This document shows positions 50,096-58,800 of a DNA stretch of 64,000 nt, in pieces. Below the pieces are notes generated by a model. That model made no database searches. It saw only the letters and a program-made list of their open reading frames with translations, and had not been told where the DNA came from. Within the stretch, counting starts at the first letter, position 1; each line of letters starts with the position of its first letter. The translations under genes were made by a program, and so were the position numbers. The stretch comes from Tenacibaculum pacificus (GTDB taxonomy: Bacteria; Bacteroidota; Bacteroidia; Flavobacteriales; Flavobacteriaceae), in the NCBI RefSeq assembly GCF_027941775.1, contig NZ_CP115917.1, positions 1,898,501 through 1,962,500 on the forward strand. The letters are read 5' to 3'.

Positions 50096-51205
50096 TTAAG
50101 AATTGAAAAATTCTGTTGGTGTTTTTCCTGTCTGTAGTTTAAAATTCTTATTGAATGTAGATTTTGTATTAAAACCACAATCATAAGCTAGAGAAATTAT
50201 TGTGTATTTTTTATTTTCTTTTATAGATGCTAACTTAATAAACTCTTTTATTCGAAGACCGTTAATGTAGTTGTGAAAATTTTTTCCTTCAACCTCGTTA
50301 ATGACTTGCGATAAATAATTAGGATGTACATCTAAAATTTTAGCTAATTCTACTAAAGTGAGTTCTGAATTTTTATAATATGATTTGTTATCCATCAACT
50401 CTTTGAGTGCAATATAAATCTCCAAAACATTATTTTTAGTTAAACCAGACTTAGCATACTTTTTTTTTGAAACACTTTTTCTAGAAACTTCTTGCTTTTT
50501 TACTTTTTTATTTTCTATAAGTAGCTCCTTATCTAATGTATTAGAATAAAAAATATTTAATTGGTTAATTCCAAAAAATCCAATAAACAAAACTAAGAGC
50601 ACTATTGCTGTGTAAGTAACATTTGTCTCAAAAAAAAGAGCTAACATGAATATAACACCATTAGCTATGGATAAGATTTTTAACCACTGTAATTTCTTTT
50701 TTTCTTTATTCGAAAATATATTTTCTAAGTTTTTTTGATGTCTATTTATAATTATCAAAGACCAAATAGAATAAGTCAAACCAGAGATAACAACTGTTAA
50801 TCCTTCTATTAATACAAACCACTCAAAACCTTCTCCATTATTTTGATAAACAAGTATTTTCTGTTCGGTCGTTAATTGAAAAAAAGGGATTATTAATACG
50901 ACTAAAATGATAGAAGGAATAAAATGCAGAAATACAGTACTTTTTTTTCTAATGGTATTTCCAGTAATTTCAATAACATACATATATAACAAAACACCAT
51001 ATAAAACTGGTAATACTAGCTCAACTCCAAGCCAATTTGGGTATTCAAAAAAATAACCAGACTCTAAAAAATATCGAAATATTTGAAGTAAAGAAATTAA
51101 AATGAGCCAGACAAAAAGAATTTTATCTGCACGTGATTTTTTAGCTTTCATTAATAAAAGAAGTGAAAGGAAAATAGCTATAAAAATTCCAATAATAAAA
51201 AACAT
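50096..51205 (-). CDS. Membrane-bound AraC-family transcriptional regulator
   Basis: 369 aa. Seven or so membrane segments occupy about residues 1-225 (FFIIGIFIAIFLSLLLLMKA at the start, IFMLALFFETNVTYTAIVLL near the end), then a linker (KKVKKQEVSRKS) and an AraC DNA-binding domain (about 265-369): LVELAKILDVHPNYLSQVIN, HNYINGLRIKEFIKL, IISLAYDCGFNTKSTFNKNF and TGKTPTEFF, the two helix-turn-helix units and signature. Such 7TM-AraC proteins are common in Flavobacteria and bind DNA from the membrane. It runs against the cassettes and sits between IS copies 8 and 9. Confidence 0.85.
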   Translation of the reverse strand: MFFIIGIFIAIFLSLLLLMKAKKSRADKILFVWLILISLLQIFRYFLESGYFFEYPNWLGVELVLPVLYGVLLYMYVIEITGNTIRKKSTVFLHFIPSIILVVLIIPFFQLTTEQKILVYQNNGEGFEWFVLIEGLTVVISGLTYSIWSLIIINRHQKNLENIFSNKEKKKLQWLKILSIANGVIFMLALFFETNVTYTAIVLLVLFIGFFGINQLNIFYSNTLDKELLIENKKVKKQEVSRKSVSKKKYAKSGLTKNNVLEIYIALKELMDNKSYYKNSELTLVELAKILDVHPNYLSQVINEVEGKNFHNYINGLRIKEFIKLASIKENKKYTIISLAYDCGFNTKSTFNKNFKLQTGKTPTEFFNS

Positions 51206-51265
51206 ATAGTTGGTTATTTCAAAAAATCAAAGTAACAAAATAATTCTTAGACCTAATTGATTTAT

Positions 51266-52610
51266 TGTAAAATCCTGAAATAGGTTGACTAAAATTTAAA
51301 CATTTTTAGTTAAACTATGGACACAAAGACAAAACTACCCTGCCGAAAAAAGAACTACAATAAAGTAGGTTTTGAACTCAAATTATTCATCATTGACCAA
51401 ATTCATAATGGACGTATTTCTGTTAATTACGCTGCTAAAAAATACGATATTTCTAGAGCTACAATTCAGTACTGGATCAAAAAATATAGTACTTTTGAAC
51501 AAAAAAAATTAGGTACGAGTAAACAAGATGAAATCAAAAAACTCAAAGAGAAAATTGAAGAACTAGAATTTGTAAAAGATTTTCAACAAGATATTATCGC
51601 TGATATGGAAATCATTACTGGTGTCGATATGTCAAAAAAGTCATTGCCCAAAACATTAGCAGAAGAGATTCAAAAAAAGAAGCAAAACCGTTTAAAAGAA
51701 AATGGTTAATTCAATGTTTTGGGATTAGTAAACAGGCCTTTTACAAACGATTAAAATCTTATCAAATAAAGCAAAATAACGAACTTATATTAACACAATT
51801 AGTCAAACAATGTCGTGATAGAATTGGTCAGAAATTAGGGGCTAAAAAACTATATCATCAATTAAAAATTGATATCGATAAAAAAGGAATAAAAATAGGG
51901 CGAGACAAGTTCTATAATTTCTTAAAAAGCCATAGATTACTAGTGCCTAGAACAAAAAACTATCATATTACAACGAATTCTAAACATCATTTTTATAAGT
52001 ATAAAAACCTTGTATCAAACAAAATCCCGACAAGAGCGGAACAACTTTGGGTAACAGATATTACCTATATAAAAACAGAAAAAGGACATAATTATTTAGC
52101 TTTAGTAACAGATGCATATTCTAAGAAAATAATGGGGTATAAATTAGACACACATATGAGAACATCGCTTTGTATAGATGCACTCAAAATGGCTATCAAA
52201 AATCGAAAATATCCGAATGAAAAACTAATTCATCATTCAGATAGAGGACTACAATATTGCAATCCGACTTATACCTTATTTGCTGAAAAAAATGGTTTAA
52301 TTATGAGTATGACTGAAAAATATGATCCATATGAAAATGCTATCGCTGAAAGAATTAATAGAACTTTAAAATATGAATATGGTTTGAAACTAACAATTAA
52401 AAACACTATTTTAGCAAAGAAAATTACAAAAAGTGCTATTAATATTTATAACAACCTTCGTCCACATTTAAGTCTCGATTTAAATACTCCTAAGAAGGTT
52501 CATATAAATCAAAATATCGAATATAAATCATATCGAAGAAATAAAAAAAATCTGGAATTATTAACCTTATAAATTCAAAAAAAAAGGTCAACCTATTTCA
52601 GGACAATACA
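51266..52610 (+). mobile_element. IS3-family element, copy 9 (recombination junction)
   Basis: 1345 bp. Flanks TAT and TTC differ: left is non-cassette DNA, right is the second half of a type C attC-like site. Has ACATTTTTAG in place of ACACTTTTAG near the left end. Confidence 0.92.
51317..52572 (+). CDS. IS3-family transposase OrfAB, copy 9
   Basis: Intact; OrfA has the unique variant KKLGTSKQ. Confidence 0.92.
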
Positions 52611-52725
52611 TTCATTACTCATTTATTTTCCTGCGGAAAATACTCGCAAACGTAGATGTTTGAGTTTTTTAAACTATATTAGTTGCTCGAAAAACGCAAC
52701 GAAATCATATACAAGAACGTTAGCC
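52611..52725 (+). other. attC-like site 46 (type C), right part only
   Basis: Begins within L'' at TTCATTACTCATTTATT, immediately after IS copy 9, and ends with R' GTTAGCC at 52719. Confidence 0.72.
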
Positions 52726-52739
52726 ACAATTAAAAAAAA

Positions 52740-53315
52740 ATGAACGAACTAAGTAAAATACTGAAAGAATTAATTGGGTTATCTGAAAGTGAGTGGGAAA
52801 ATTTTTCTAAACACCTAAAAAGGCAAGAACATAAGGCGAAAACCATATTAATTGAGGAAGAAAATCCAGCAGAAACCTTGTATTTTATTGAATCTGGACT
52901 ATTTAGAACATATAAAAATTTAGACGAAAAAGATATTACAACTTACTTCGCTTGTGACAATCAGTTTATAACGGTTTTTAACAGCTTTATAAATCAAACA
53001 CCTTCTTCAGAAAAGTTGGAAGTTCTTGAAGATAGCATCGTTTATGAAATATCTTCTCATAGTTTGGCTCAATTATATAAAAAATCGTCAAAATTTGAGA
53101 AATTTGGTAGGATTTTAGCCGAAAGAAATCACCTTTGTGCTTTAGAAAGAACTTTAACAATGCAGACAAAATCTGCGAAAAAAAGATACTTAGATTTTTT
53201 AAAAAATTACAACAAAAAAATTGTTAGTCGAGTTCCTCAATATCAAATTGCGAGTTTTCTTGGCATAGCTTCTGAATCGTTAAGTCGAATTAGGAAAGAA
53301 ATTTCCATTTCATAA
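52740..53315 (+). CDS. Crp/Fnr-family transcriptional regulator
   Basis: 191 aa. N-terminal cyclic-nucleotide-binding fold (about 20-115: KAKTILIEEENPAETLYFIESGLFRTY...), a long dimer helix, and a C-terminal helix-turn-helix RVPQYQIASFLGIASESLSRIRKEI (about 165-189). The residues that bind cAMP phosphate are not obvious, as in most Bacteroidota members of this group. It lies 70 nt before the strictosidine-synthase-like gene in the same cassette, which it may control. Crp-type genes next to a small enzyme gene are common in Flavobacteria. Confidence 0.85.
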   Translation: MNELSKILKELIGLSESEWENFSKHLKRQEHKAKTILIEEENPAETLYFIESGLFRTYKNLDEKDITTYFACDNQFITVFNSFINQTPSSEKLEVLEDSIVYEISSHSLAQLYKKSSKFEKFGRILAERNHLCALERTLTMQTKSAKKRYLDFLKNYNKKIVSRVPQYQIASFLGIASESLSRIRKEISIS

Positions 53316-53384
53316 CAAATGTCAAGATATAAATATTAAAACCTGTTGTTTCTTTGTGCTTTATAAATCGAAAAAATAAACACA

Positions 53385-54497
53385 ATGAAAATATCAAAAA
53401 AAATAAAAATATCAATTGTTACAATACTTGCATTATTTGCTTTATTTATTATTAATGTAATATATAATTCTTGGTCGCTTAGTCCTTTAGCTTGGTCGCC
53501 ACCTACAATTCCGAAATTAGATGGAGTACTTACAGAAAATGAATTATTAAGTACAACAGAGCGAATTGATTTAGATGGTTGGTTTGGTCCAGAAGATATT
53601 GCAATAGATAATCAAGGGAATTTGTATTGTGGAGTACATATTTCAAAAACAGATTTCACAGATGGTCGCGTTTTAAAAATAGATACGTCAGGAAAAGTTA
53701 GTGTATTTGCAAATTCAGAATCCTGGGTTACAGGAATGCATTTTGATAGTAATCAAAATCTAATCGCTGGCGACTTAGAAAGAGGTTTAATAAGTATAGA
53801 CCAAAATGGTAACATTAAAACTTTGGCAAGTGAAGATGAAAACGGCAACAAATTCTTAATACCTAACGATGTGGATATTGCTAATGATGGAATGATATAT
53901 TTTACAAATACATCATCAAAAGTGAATTTTAGCAACAAACATATTTGGAAATTACTAATGGAAGCTAGACCAGATGGCGGACTTTACAGTTACAACCCAA
54001 AAACAAAACGTGTAAAAACACTAATTGACGGAACATATTTTGGAAACGGAGTTGCTGTTTCTCAAAATGATGATTTTATATTAATGGTCGATTTAGCAAA
54101 ATATAGAATACGCAGATATTGGCTTAAAGGAGATAAAAAAGGAACTACAGATATATTTTTAGATAATTTAACAGGATTTCCAAATGGAATTTCTAGAAGT
54201 AAAGACGGTAGTTTTTGGCTTGGATTTTCAACTAAAAGAGATAAATCATTAGATGAAATACATCCAAAACCTTTAGTTAAAAAAATAGTTTACGGACTTC
54301 CATCTTTTATGCAACCTAAGGCAGTACCTTATGGAATGTTAATGCATTTAAGTAGCAATGGAGAAATTATAAAAACATATTACGATACAACTGGAGAATT
54401 TGTAGCCGAAGCAACTTCAGTCGAAGAACACAATGGCTATCTTTACCTTGGTGGAGACGTATCTGGACACATTGGAAAATATAAACTGGAAAAATAA
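53385..54497 (+). CDS. SMP-30/strictosidine-synthase-like beta-propeller protein
   Basis: 370 aa with an N-terminal membrane anchor (ISIVTILALFALFIINVIY), then a six-bladed propeller with repeats LDGWFGPEDIAIDNQGNLYCG, DGRVLKIDTSGKVSVFA, GLISIDQNGNIKTLA, PNDVDIANDGMIYFTNTSS, GGLYSYNPKTKRVKTLIDG, FGNGVAVSQNDDFILMVD and FPNGISRSKDGSFWLGF. This is the strictosidine-synthase/APMAP pattern; bacterial members act as lactonases or esterases with a bound metal. The gene ends 4 nt before its attC-like site, and the two-gene cassette ends match (GTTAGCCAC/GTGGCTAAC). Confidence 0.82.
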   Translation: MKISKKIKISIVTILALFALFIINVIYNSWSLSPLAWSPPTIPKLDGVLTENELLSTTERIDLDGWFGPEDIAIDNQGNLYCGVHISKTDFTDGRVLKIDTSGKVSVFANSESWVTGMHFDSNQNLIAGDLERGLISIDQNGNIKTLASEDENGNKFLIPNDVDIANDGMIYFTNTSSKVNFSNKHIWKLLMEARPDGGLYSYNPKTKRVKTLIDGTYFGNGVAVSQNDDFILMVDLAKYRIRRYWLKGDKKGTTDIFLDNLTGFPNGISRSKDGSFWLGFSTKRDKSLDEIHPKPLVKKIVYGLPSFMQPKAVPYGMLMHLSSNGEIIKTYYDTTGEFVAEATSVEEHNGYLYLGGDVSGHIGKYKLEK

Positions 54498-54501
54498 AAG
54501 T

Positions 54502-54690
54502 GGCTAACAATGTGTAAAAATAATAAGGGTTTTAGTGCTTAACACAAAGTTCAGTACTTTTAACATAGTCCGCAAAATTTACAGTTTTACGGACTATGTT
54601 TTGAAAGAAAAATTGTAAATTTCGCTAAGGAACAAACTGAATATTAAGTGCTTTTTTAACCCCTTACTATTCTTACACCAACCGTTGCCC
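54502..54690 (+). other. attC-like site 47 (long singleton type)
   Basis: 189 bp. R'' GGCTAAC matches GTTAGCC at 52719; R' is GTTGCCC at 54684. The arms TGTGTAAAAATAATAAGGG and CCCCTTACTATTCTTACACC pair. The tip holds the strong hairpin AACATAGTCCG/CGGACTATGTT (about 54560-54602), and the loop region GAAATTTACAATTTTTC-type text pairs with AAAATTTACAG. Confidence 0.72.
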
Positions 54691-54705
54691 ACAATATAAG
54701 AAAAC

Positions 54706-56050
54706 TGTAAAATCCTGAAATAGGTTGACTAAAATTTAAACACTTTTAGTTAAACTATGGACACAAAGACAAAACTACCCTGCCGAAAAAAGAACTACAA
54801 TAAAGTAGGTTTTGAACTCAAATTATTCATCATTGACCAAATTCATAATGGACGTATTTCTGTTAATTACGCTGCTAAAAAATACGATATTTCTAGAGCT
54901 ACAATTCAGTACTAGATCAAAAAATATAGTACTTTTGAACAAAAAAAATTAGGCATGAGTAAACAAGATGAAATCAAAAAACTCAAAGAGAAAATTGAAG
55001 AACTAGAATTTGTAAAAGATTTTCAACAAGATATTATCGCTGATATGGAAATCATTACTGGTGTCGATATGTCAAAAAAGTCATTGCCCAAAACATTAGC
55101 AGAAGAGATTCAAAAAAAGAAGCAAAACCGTTTAAAAGAAAATGGTTAATTCAATGTTTTGGGATTAGTAAACAGGCCTTTTACAAACGATTAAAATCTT
55201 ATCAAATAAAGCAAAATAACGAACTTATATTAACACAATTAGTCAAACAATGTCGTGATAGAATTGGTCAGAAATTAGGGGCTAAAAAACTATATCATCA
55301 ATTAAAAATTGATATCGATAAAAAAGGAATAAAAATAGGACGAGACAAGTTCTATAATTTCTTAAGAAGCCATAGATTACTAGTACCTAGAACAAAAAAC
55401 TATCATATTACAACGAATTCTAAGCATCATTTTTATAAGTATAAAAACCTTGTATCAAACAAAATCCCGACAAGAGCGGAACAACTTTGGGTAACAGATA
55501 TTACCTATATAAAAACAGAAAAAGGTCATAATTATTTAGCTTTAGTAACAGATGCATATTCTAAGAAAATAATGGGGTATAAATTAGACACACATATGAG
55601 AACATCACTTTGTATAGATGCACTCAAAATGGCTATCAAAAATCGAAAATATCCGAATAAAAAACTAATTCATCATTCGGATAGAGGACTACAATATTGC
55701 AATCCGACTTATACCTTATTTGCTGAAAAAAATGGTTTAATTATGAGTATGACTGAAAAACATGATCCATATGAAAATGCTATCGCTGAAAGAATTAATA
55801 AAACTTTAAAATATGAATATGGTTTGAAACTAACAATTAAAAACACTATTTTAGCAAAGAAAATTACAAAAAGTGCTATTAATATTTATAACAACCTTCG
55901 TCCACATTTAAGTCTCGATTTAAATACTCCTAAGAAGGTTCATATAAATCAAAATATCGAATATAAATCATATCGAAGAAATAAAAAAAATCTGGAATTA
56001 TTAACCTTATAAATTCAAAAAAAAAGGTCAACCTATTTCAGGACAATACA
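54706..56050 (+). mobile_element. IS3-family element, copy 10 (recombination junction, degenerate)
   Basis: 1345 bp. Flanks AAC and TAA differ; the cassette opens GTTGCCCAC but closes TTTGGCAAC. The most diverged copy, with a nonsense codon and several missense changes. Confidence 0.92.
54757..56012 (+). pseudogene. IS3-family transposase OrfAB, nonsense mutation, copy 10
   Basis: TGG to TAG in IQYW (about 54914) ends OrfA after some 52 codons within the helix-turn-helix. OrfB is open, with E to K, Y to H and R to K changes, the last next to the catalytic E (ERINKTLK). Unlikely to be active. Confidence 0.88.
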
Positions 56051-56292
56051 TAATTTATAAAATATTGAAAATTTAGAGTTTTTTAAAAGCTGAAAATAAA
56101 TATTACGGAATTAAAAACGCAGAATTAAAATTTTGCTCAAATTCAATAATTTAGAAAATATTGAAAATTTAGAGTTTTTTAAAAAGCTGAAAACAAATAT
56201 TACGGAATTAAAAAATGCAGAATTAAAGTTTTACTCGAATTCAATAATTTAGAAAATATTGAAAATTTAGAATTTAAACAAAAAGTCGCATT
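56051..56292. repeat. Right part of a family A gene-free cassette
   Basis: About two and a half ~96-bp units beginning inside a unit, at TAATTTATAAAATATTG, directly after IS copy 10. Confidence 0.68.
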
Positions 56293-56425
56293 TGGCAACA
56301 ACATATATAATTCATTGCTCATTTATTTTCCTGCGGAAAATACTCGCAAACGTAGATGTTTGAGTTTTTTAAACTATATTAGTTGCTCGAAAAACGCAAC
56401 GAAATCATATACAAGAACGTTAGCC
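56293..56425 (+). other. attC-like site 48 (type C)
   Basis: R'' TGGCAAC pairs with the family A opening GTTGCCA, not with GTTGCCC at 54684 beyond six bases. R' is GTTAGCC at 56419. Confidence 0.78.
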
Positions 56426-56492
56426 ATAATAAAAACTCACTCAACTGTAACAATTCGAAAAAAATACGCTCTTTAAAGGAAAGCCTACAAAT

Positions 56493-58136
56493 ATGAATAA
56501 AATTGCATTTATTTTTGTCTTACTATCATTTTGTTTACTAACAAACTTTGCAAGTTCCCAAAATTTAGATTCTGAAATTGACAAATTATATCAAGTTAAT
56601 AATAATGAACCCGGATTTTCTGTTGCAGTATTTAAGGGAGATAAAATTACCATTGAAAAACAATATGGAAGTTCCAATCTTGATTATAACATTCCTGTAA
56701 CAAAAGAAACAGTTTTTGATATAGGTTCAATTGCGAAACAGTTTACAGCAGGAGCAATTTTACTGTTAGAAAATCAAGGAAAGTTATCAATAAAAGATCC
56801 AGCATATAAATACATTAAAAATCTTCCAAGATATAAAAAAGGAAACCCAACTATTGAGCATTTATTAAACCAAACAAGTGGTATAAAAGAGGTTGACCCT
56901 TATCTTGAAGTGTGTGATATTAATTGGAGAGATTACATAAAATCGTCAATGCTCGTTAATATAATTACAAACATAGATAAACTTAACTTTGAGCCAGGAG
57001 AATACTTTTATTATACTAATGCGAATTATATTTTATTGGCTTCCATTATTGAAATAGCTTCAGGAATGTCATATGAAGATTACTTGCAAAAAAACATTTT
57101 TAACCCACTTAAAATGGACCACACCATTGTAAATACAAATGTTTACAGAACAATCCCAAATCGAGCAATCGGTTATACAGAGGATGAAGGTCAGATTTAT
57201 AAAACTCATCAATACGGATTGTTTTTTGCGGGAGATGGGCAAATAATAACAAATCCAGAAGATATGTTTCAATGGCATCAAAACATTAAAAATTCAACTA
57301 TAGGAACACCCGACGTTTGGAAGAAAATGTGCACAAAAGCCAAATTGAATGACGGAACTATCATAAATTTCGGTTTAGGAGTAGAATTTGAAACACACAA
57401 CGGTTACAAAGCAATGGGATTTGATGGTATGATTAGTAGCGGATTTGTTTCAAAATATCTTTATTTCCCAGAATTAGACCTTGCATTTTTCACCACTCAA
57501 AATACCTTTGATTGGGATTTTAAAGACCGTTTTTTCAAACTTATTGACTTATACATTCAAACCAAAGAAGAAAATTCACCCATTTATAAGCCAGTTAAAC
57601 TCTCAAATAAAGAATTGAAACGATATGAAGGTTCTTATATATATTATTACAATGACGATGACCGCAAAGCCAATAATATAAAACAAATAGACAATCAGTT
57701 ACAAGTTTTTACTTTAGATGGAGATAAAATCACAGAACTTATTCCGTTAGGTAACCACAAGTTTTTATTCGGTGAAGAAGGCAGTGCAATTGTTGAGTTC
57801 AGCTTTATAGAAAACGAAAAACAATACACCTACGATGATTTTGAGAATGAAAAACCTTGGTTATTTAAAACGTTTCATCCTTACCAACATTCAGAAAAGG
57901 AACTAAAGGAATATGAAGGACAATATTTTAACAAAGAGTTTCAAATTAGCAAAAAACTTCAATTAGAAAACGGAAAACTTTATTACTATTATAGAAATGG
58001 TGCTTGGAAAAAAGAAATGAATTCCCTTTCAAAAGATTTGCTTGAAATATCAATAAGTCCAATTGAATTTATTAGAAATAACAATAATGAAATCGAAGGA
58101 TTTAAAATTATGGGGTTATTATTTGAGAAAACATAA
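56493..58136 (+). CDS. Beta-lactamase-fold serine hydrolase
   Basis: 547 aa, exported (signal MNKIAFIFVLLSFCLLTNFA). Beta-lactamase/penicillin-binding-protein class C domain at about residues 25-360: SIAKQF gives the S-x-x-K nucleophile (about 79), YTNANY the Y-x-N (about 178), and HNGYKAMGFDGM sits where the third (H/K-x-G) motif lies. The C-terminal 180 residues form two repeats of a small beta domain (LSNKELKRYEGSYIYYYN; EKELKEYEGQYFNKEF), as in DUF3471-type extensions. Such enzymes are peptidases or esterases rather than antibiotic-resistance enzymes; substrate unknown. Single-gene cassette whose ends match (GTTAGCCATA/TATGGCTAAC). Confidence 0.85.
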   Translation: MNKIAFIFVLLSFCLLTNFASSQNLDSEIDKLYQVNNNEPGFSVAVFKGDKITIEKQYGSSNLDYNIPVTKETVFDIGSIAKQFTAGAILLLENQGKLSIKDPAYKYIKNLPRYKKGNPTIEHLLNQTSGIKEVDPYLEVCDINWRDYIKSSMLVNIITNIDKLNFEPGEYFYYTNANYILLASIIEIASGMSYEDYLQKNIFNPLKMDHTIVNTNVYRTIPNRAIGYTEDEGQIYKTHQYGLFFAGDGQIITNPEDMFQWHQNIKNSTIGTPDVWKKMCTKAKLNDGTIINFGLGVEFETHNGYKAMGFDGMISSGFVSKYLYFPELDLAFFTTQNTFDWDFKDRFFKLIDLYIQTKEENSPIYKPVKLSNKELKRYEGSYIYYYNDDDRKANNIKQIDNQLQVFTLDGDKITELIPLGNHKFLFGEEGSAIVEFSFIENEKQYTYDDFENEKPWLFKTFHPYQHSEKELKEYEGQYFNKEFQISKKLQLENGKLYYYYRNGAWKKEMNSLSKDLLEISISPIEFIRNNNNEIEGFKIMGLLFEKT

Positions 58137-58143
58137 TTACTAT

Positions 58144-58274
58144 GGCTAACACCGTATATAATTTATTGCTAGTTCTAGCCTACTTACGAAAATCCTCGCG
58201 GATTTTCTATTCAGTTTTTATTTACTAAATTAGGTGTTTAAACACGCAACAAACCATATACAAACCCGTTGCAA
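58144..58274 (+). other. attC-like site 49 (type A)
   Basis: R'' GGCTAAC matches GTTAGCC at 56419; R' is GTTGCAA at 58268. Confidence 0.8.
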
Positions 58275-58654
58275 GTAATGGCGGAATTTCCTCAGAAATT
58301 CCTAATTAGTGATTTATCTTTTCTAGAAATTAATATTGAATAATATTGCGCTGGAAAAATTGAAAATGACTGCTACTCTATTTTTAGAAAATGAATCCTA
58401 AAAAAGAGAAAAAAACAGAATTGAACTCTGAAAAATGAATCGTGAATAAATAGGCGGAAATTAATTAAGGCGGAGTTTTAAGCTGAAACGTGAAAAAAGG
58501 CAGAATTTAACGCTGAAAATAAATCGTGAATAAATAAGCGGAAATTAATTAAGGCGGAGTTTTAAGCTAAAACGTGAAAAAAGAAGGAAAAATAAAACAG
58601 AAGAATTTTAAATAGAAAATTAAGAAATGAGAAATATAGTTAGAAAATCACTAC
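58275..58654. repeat. Gene-free cassette, family B
   Basis: Opens GTAATGGCGGAATTTCC; two ~83-bp units with AATTAATTAAGGCGGAG. The ends match (GTTGCAAGTA/CTACTTGCAAC). Confidence 0.7.
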
Positions 58655-58787
58655 TTGCAACACCATATATAATTCATTGCTTGTGATTAACTACTCGCGA
58701 AAATCCTTTACGGATTTTCTATTCCGTTTTTATTTACTAAATTAGTTGCTCGAAATACGCAACAAACCATATACAACAACGTTGTGT
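58655..58787 (+). other. attC-like site 50 (type A), last complete site
   Basis: R'' TTGCAAC matches GTTGCAA at 58268; R' is GTTGTGT at 58781. The cassette it opens (family D, CTAATGGCGGAAT) is cut after 20 bp by IS copy 11. Confidence 0.8.
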
Positions 58788-58800
58788 CTAATGGCGGAAT

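Larger units (their letters stand above)
1..58800 (+). other. Integron-like gene cassette array (about 50 attC-like sites)
   Basis: Genes or gene-free stretches of 0.4-6 kb alternate with inverted-repeat sites. Each site reads NNNNAAC (R''), a stem arm such as GTATATAATTTATTGC (L''), a variable tip with its own small hairpin, the other arm GCAACAAA.CATATAC (L'), an unpaired spacer, then GTTNNNN (R'). R' at the start of a cassette pairs with R'' at its end, as expected if each cassette was once a circle cut at G^TT. Site types used below: A (tip GAAAATCC/GGATTTTC), B (arms GTGCAT/ATGCAC, tip TTTTCTTGCAGAAAA), C (arms CATATATAATTCATTGC, tip TTTTCCTGCGGAAAA), D (arms GTGTATAATTAATGGC/GCCACAAATCATACAC), E (arms GTATAAAAA.TGC/GC.TTATAC), plus three singletons. 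No integrase gene is in the window. By analogy with known integrons it would lie to the left, upstream of the cassettes. The right boundary is lost at IS copy 11. Confidence 0.82.

Noticed and set aside
48142..52610. IS copies 8 and 9 with the AraC segment as a composite transposon
   Set aside because: The outer flanks (GCT and TTC) do not match, and the outer DNA belongs to different site types (B and C), so it did not insert as one unit into one site.
1..58800. Sites taken as a CRISPR array or as simple dispersed palindromes (REP-like)
   Set aside because: The spacing is 0.4-6 kb with genes between, not short uniform spacers, and no cas gene is present. Simple dispersed palindromes would not show unit-specific pairing between the end of one site and the start of the previous one.
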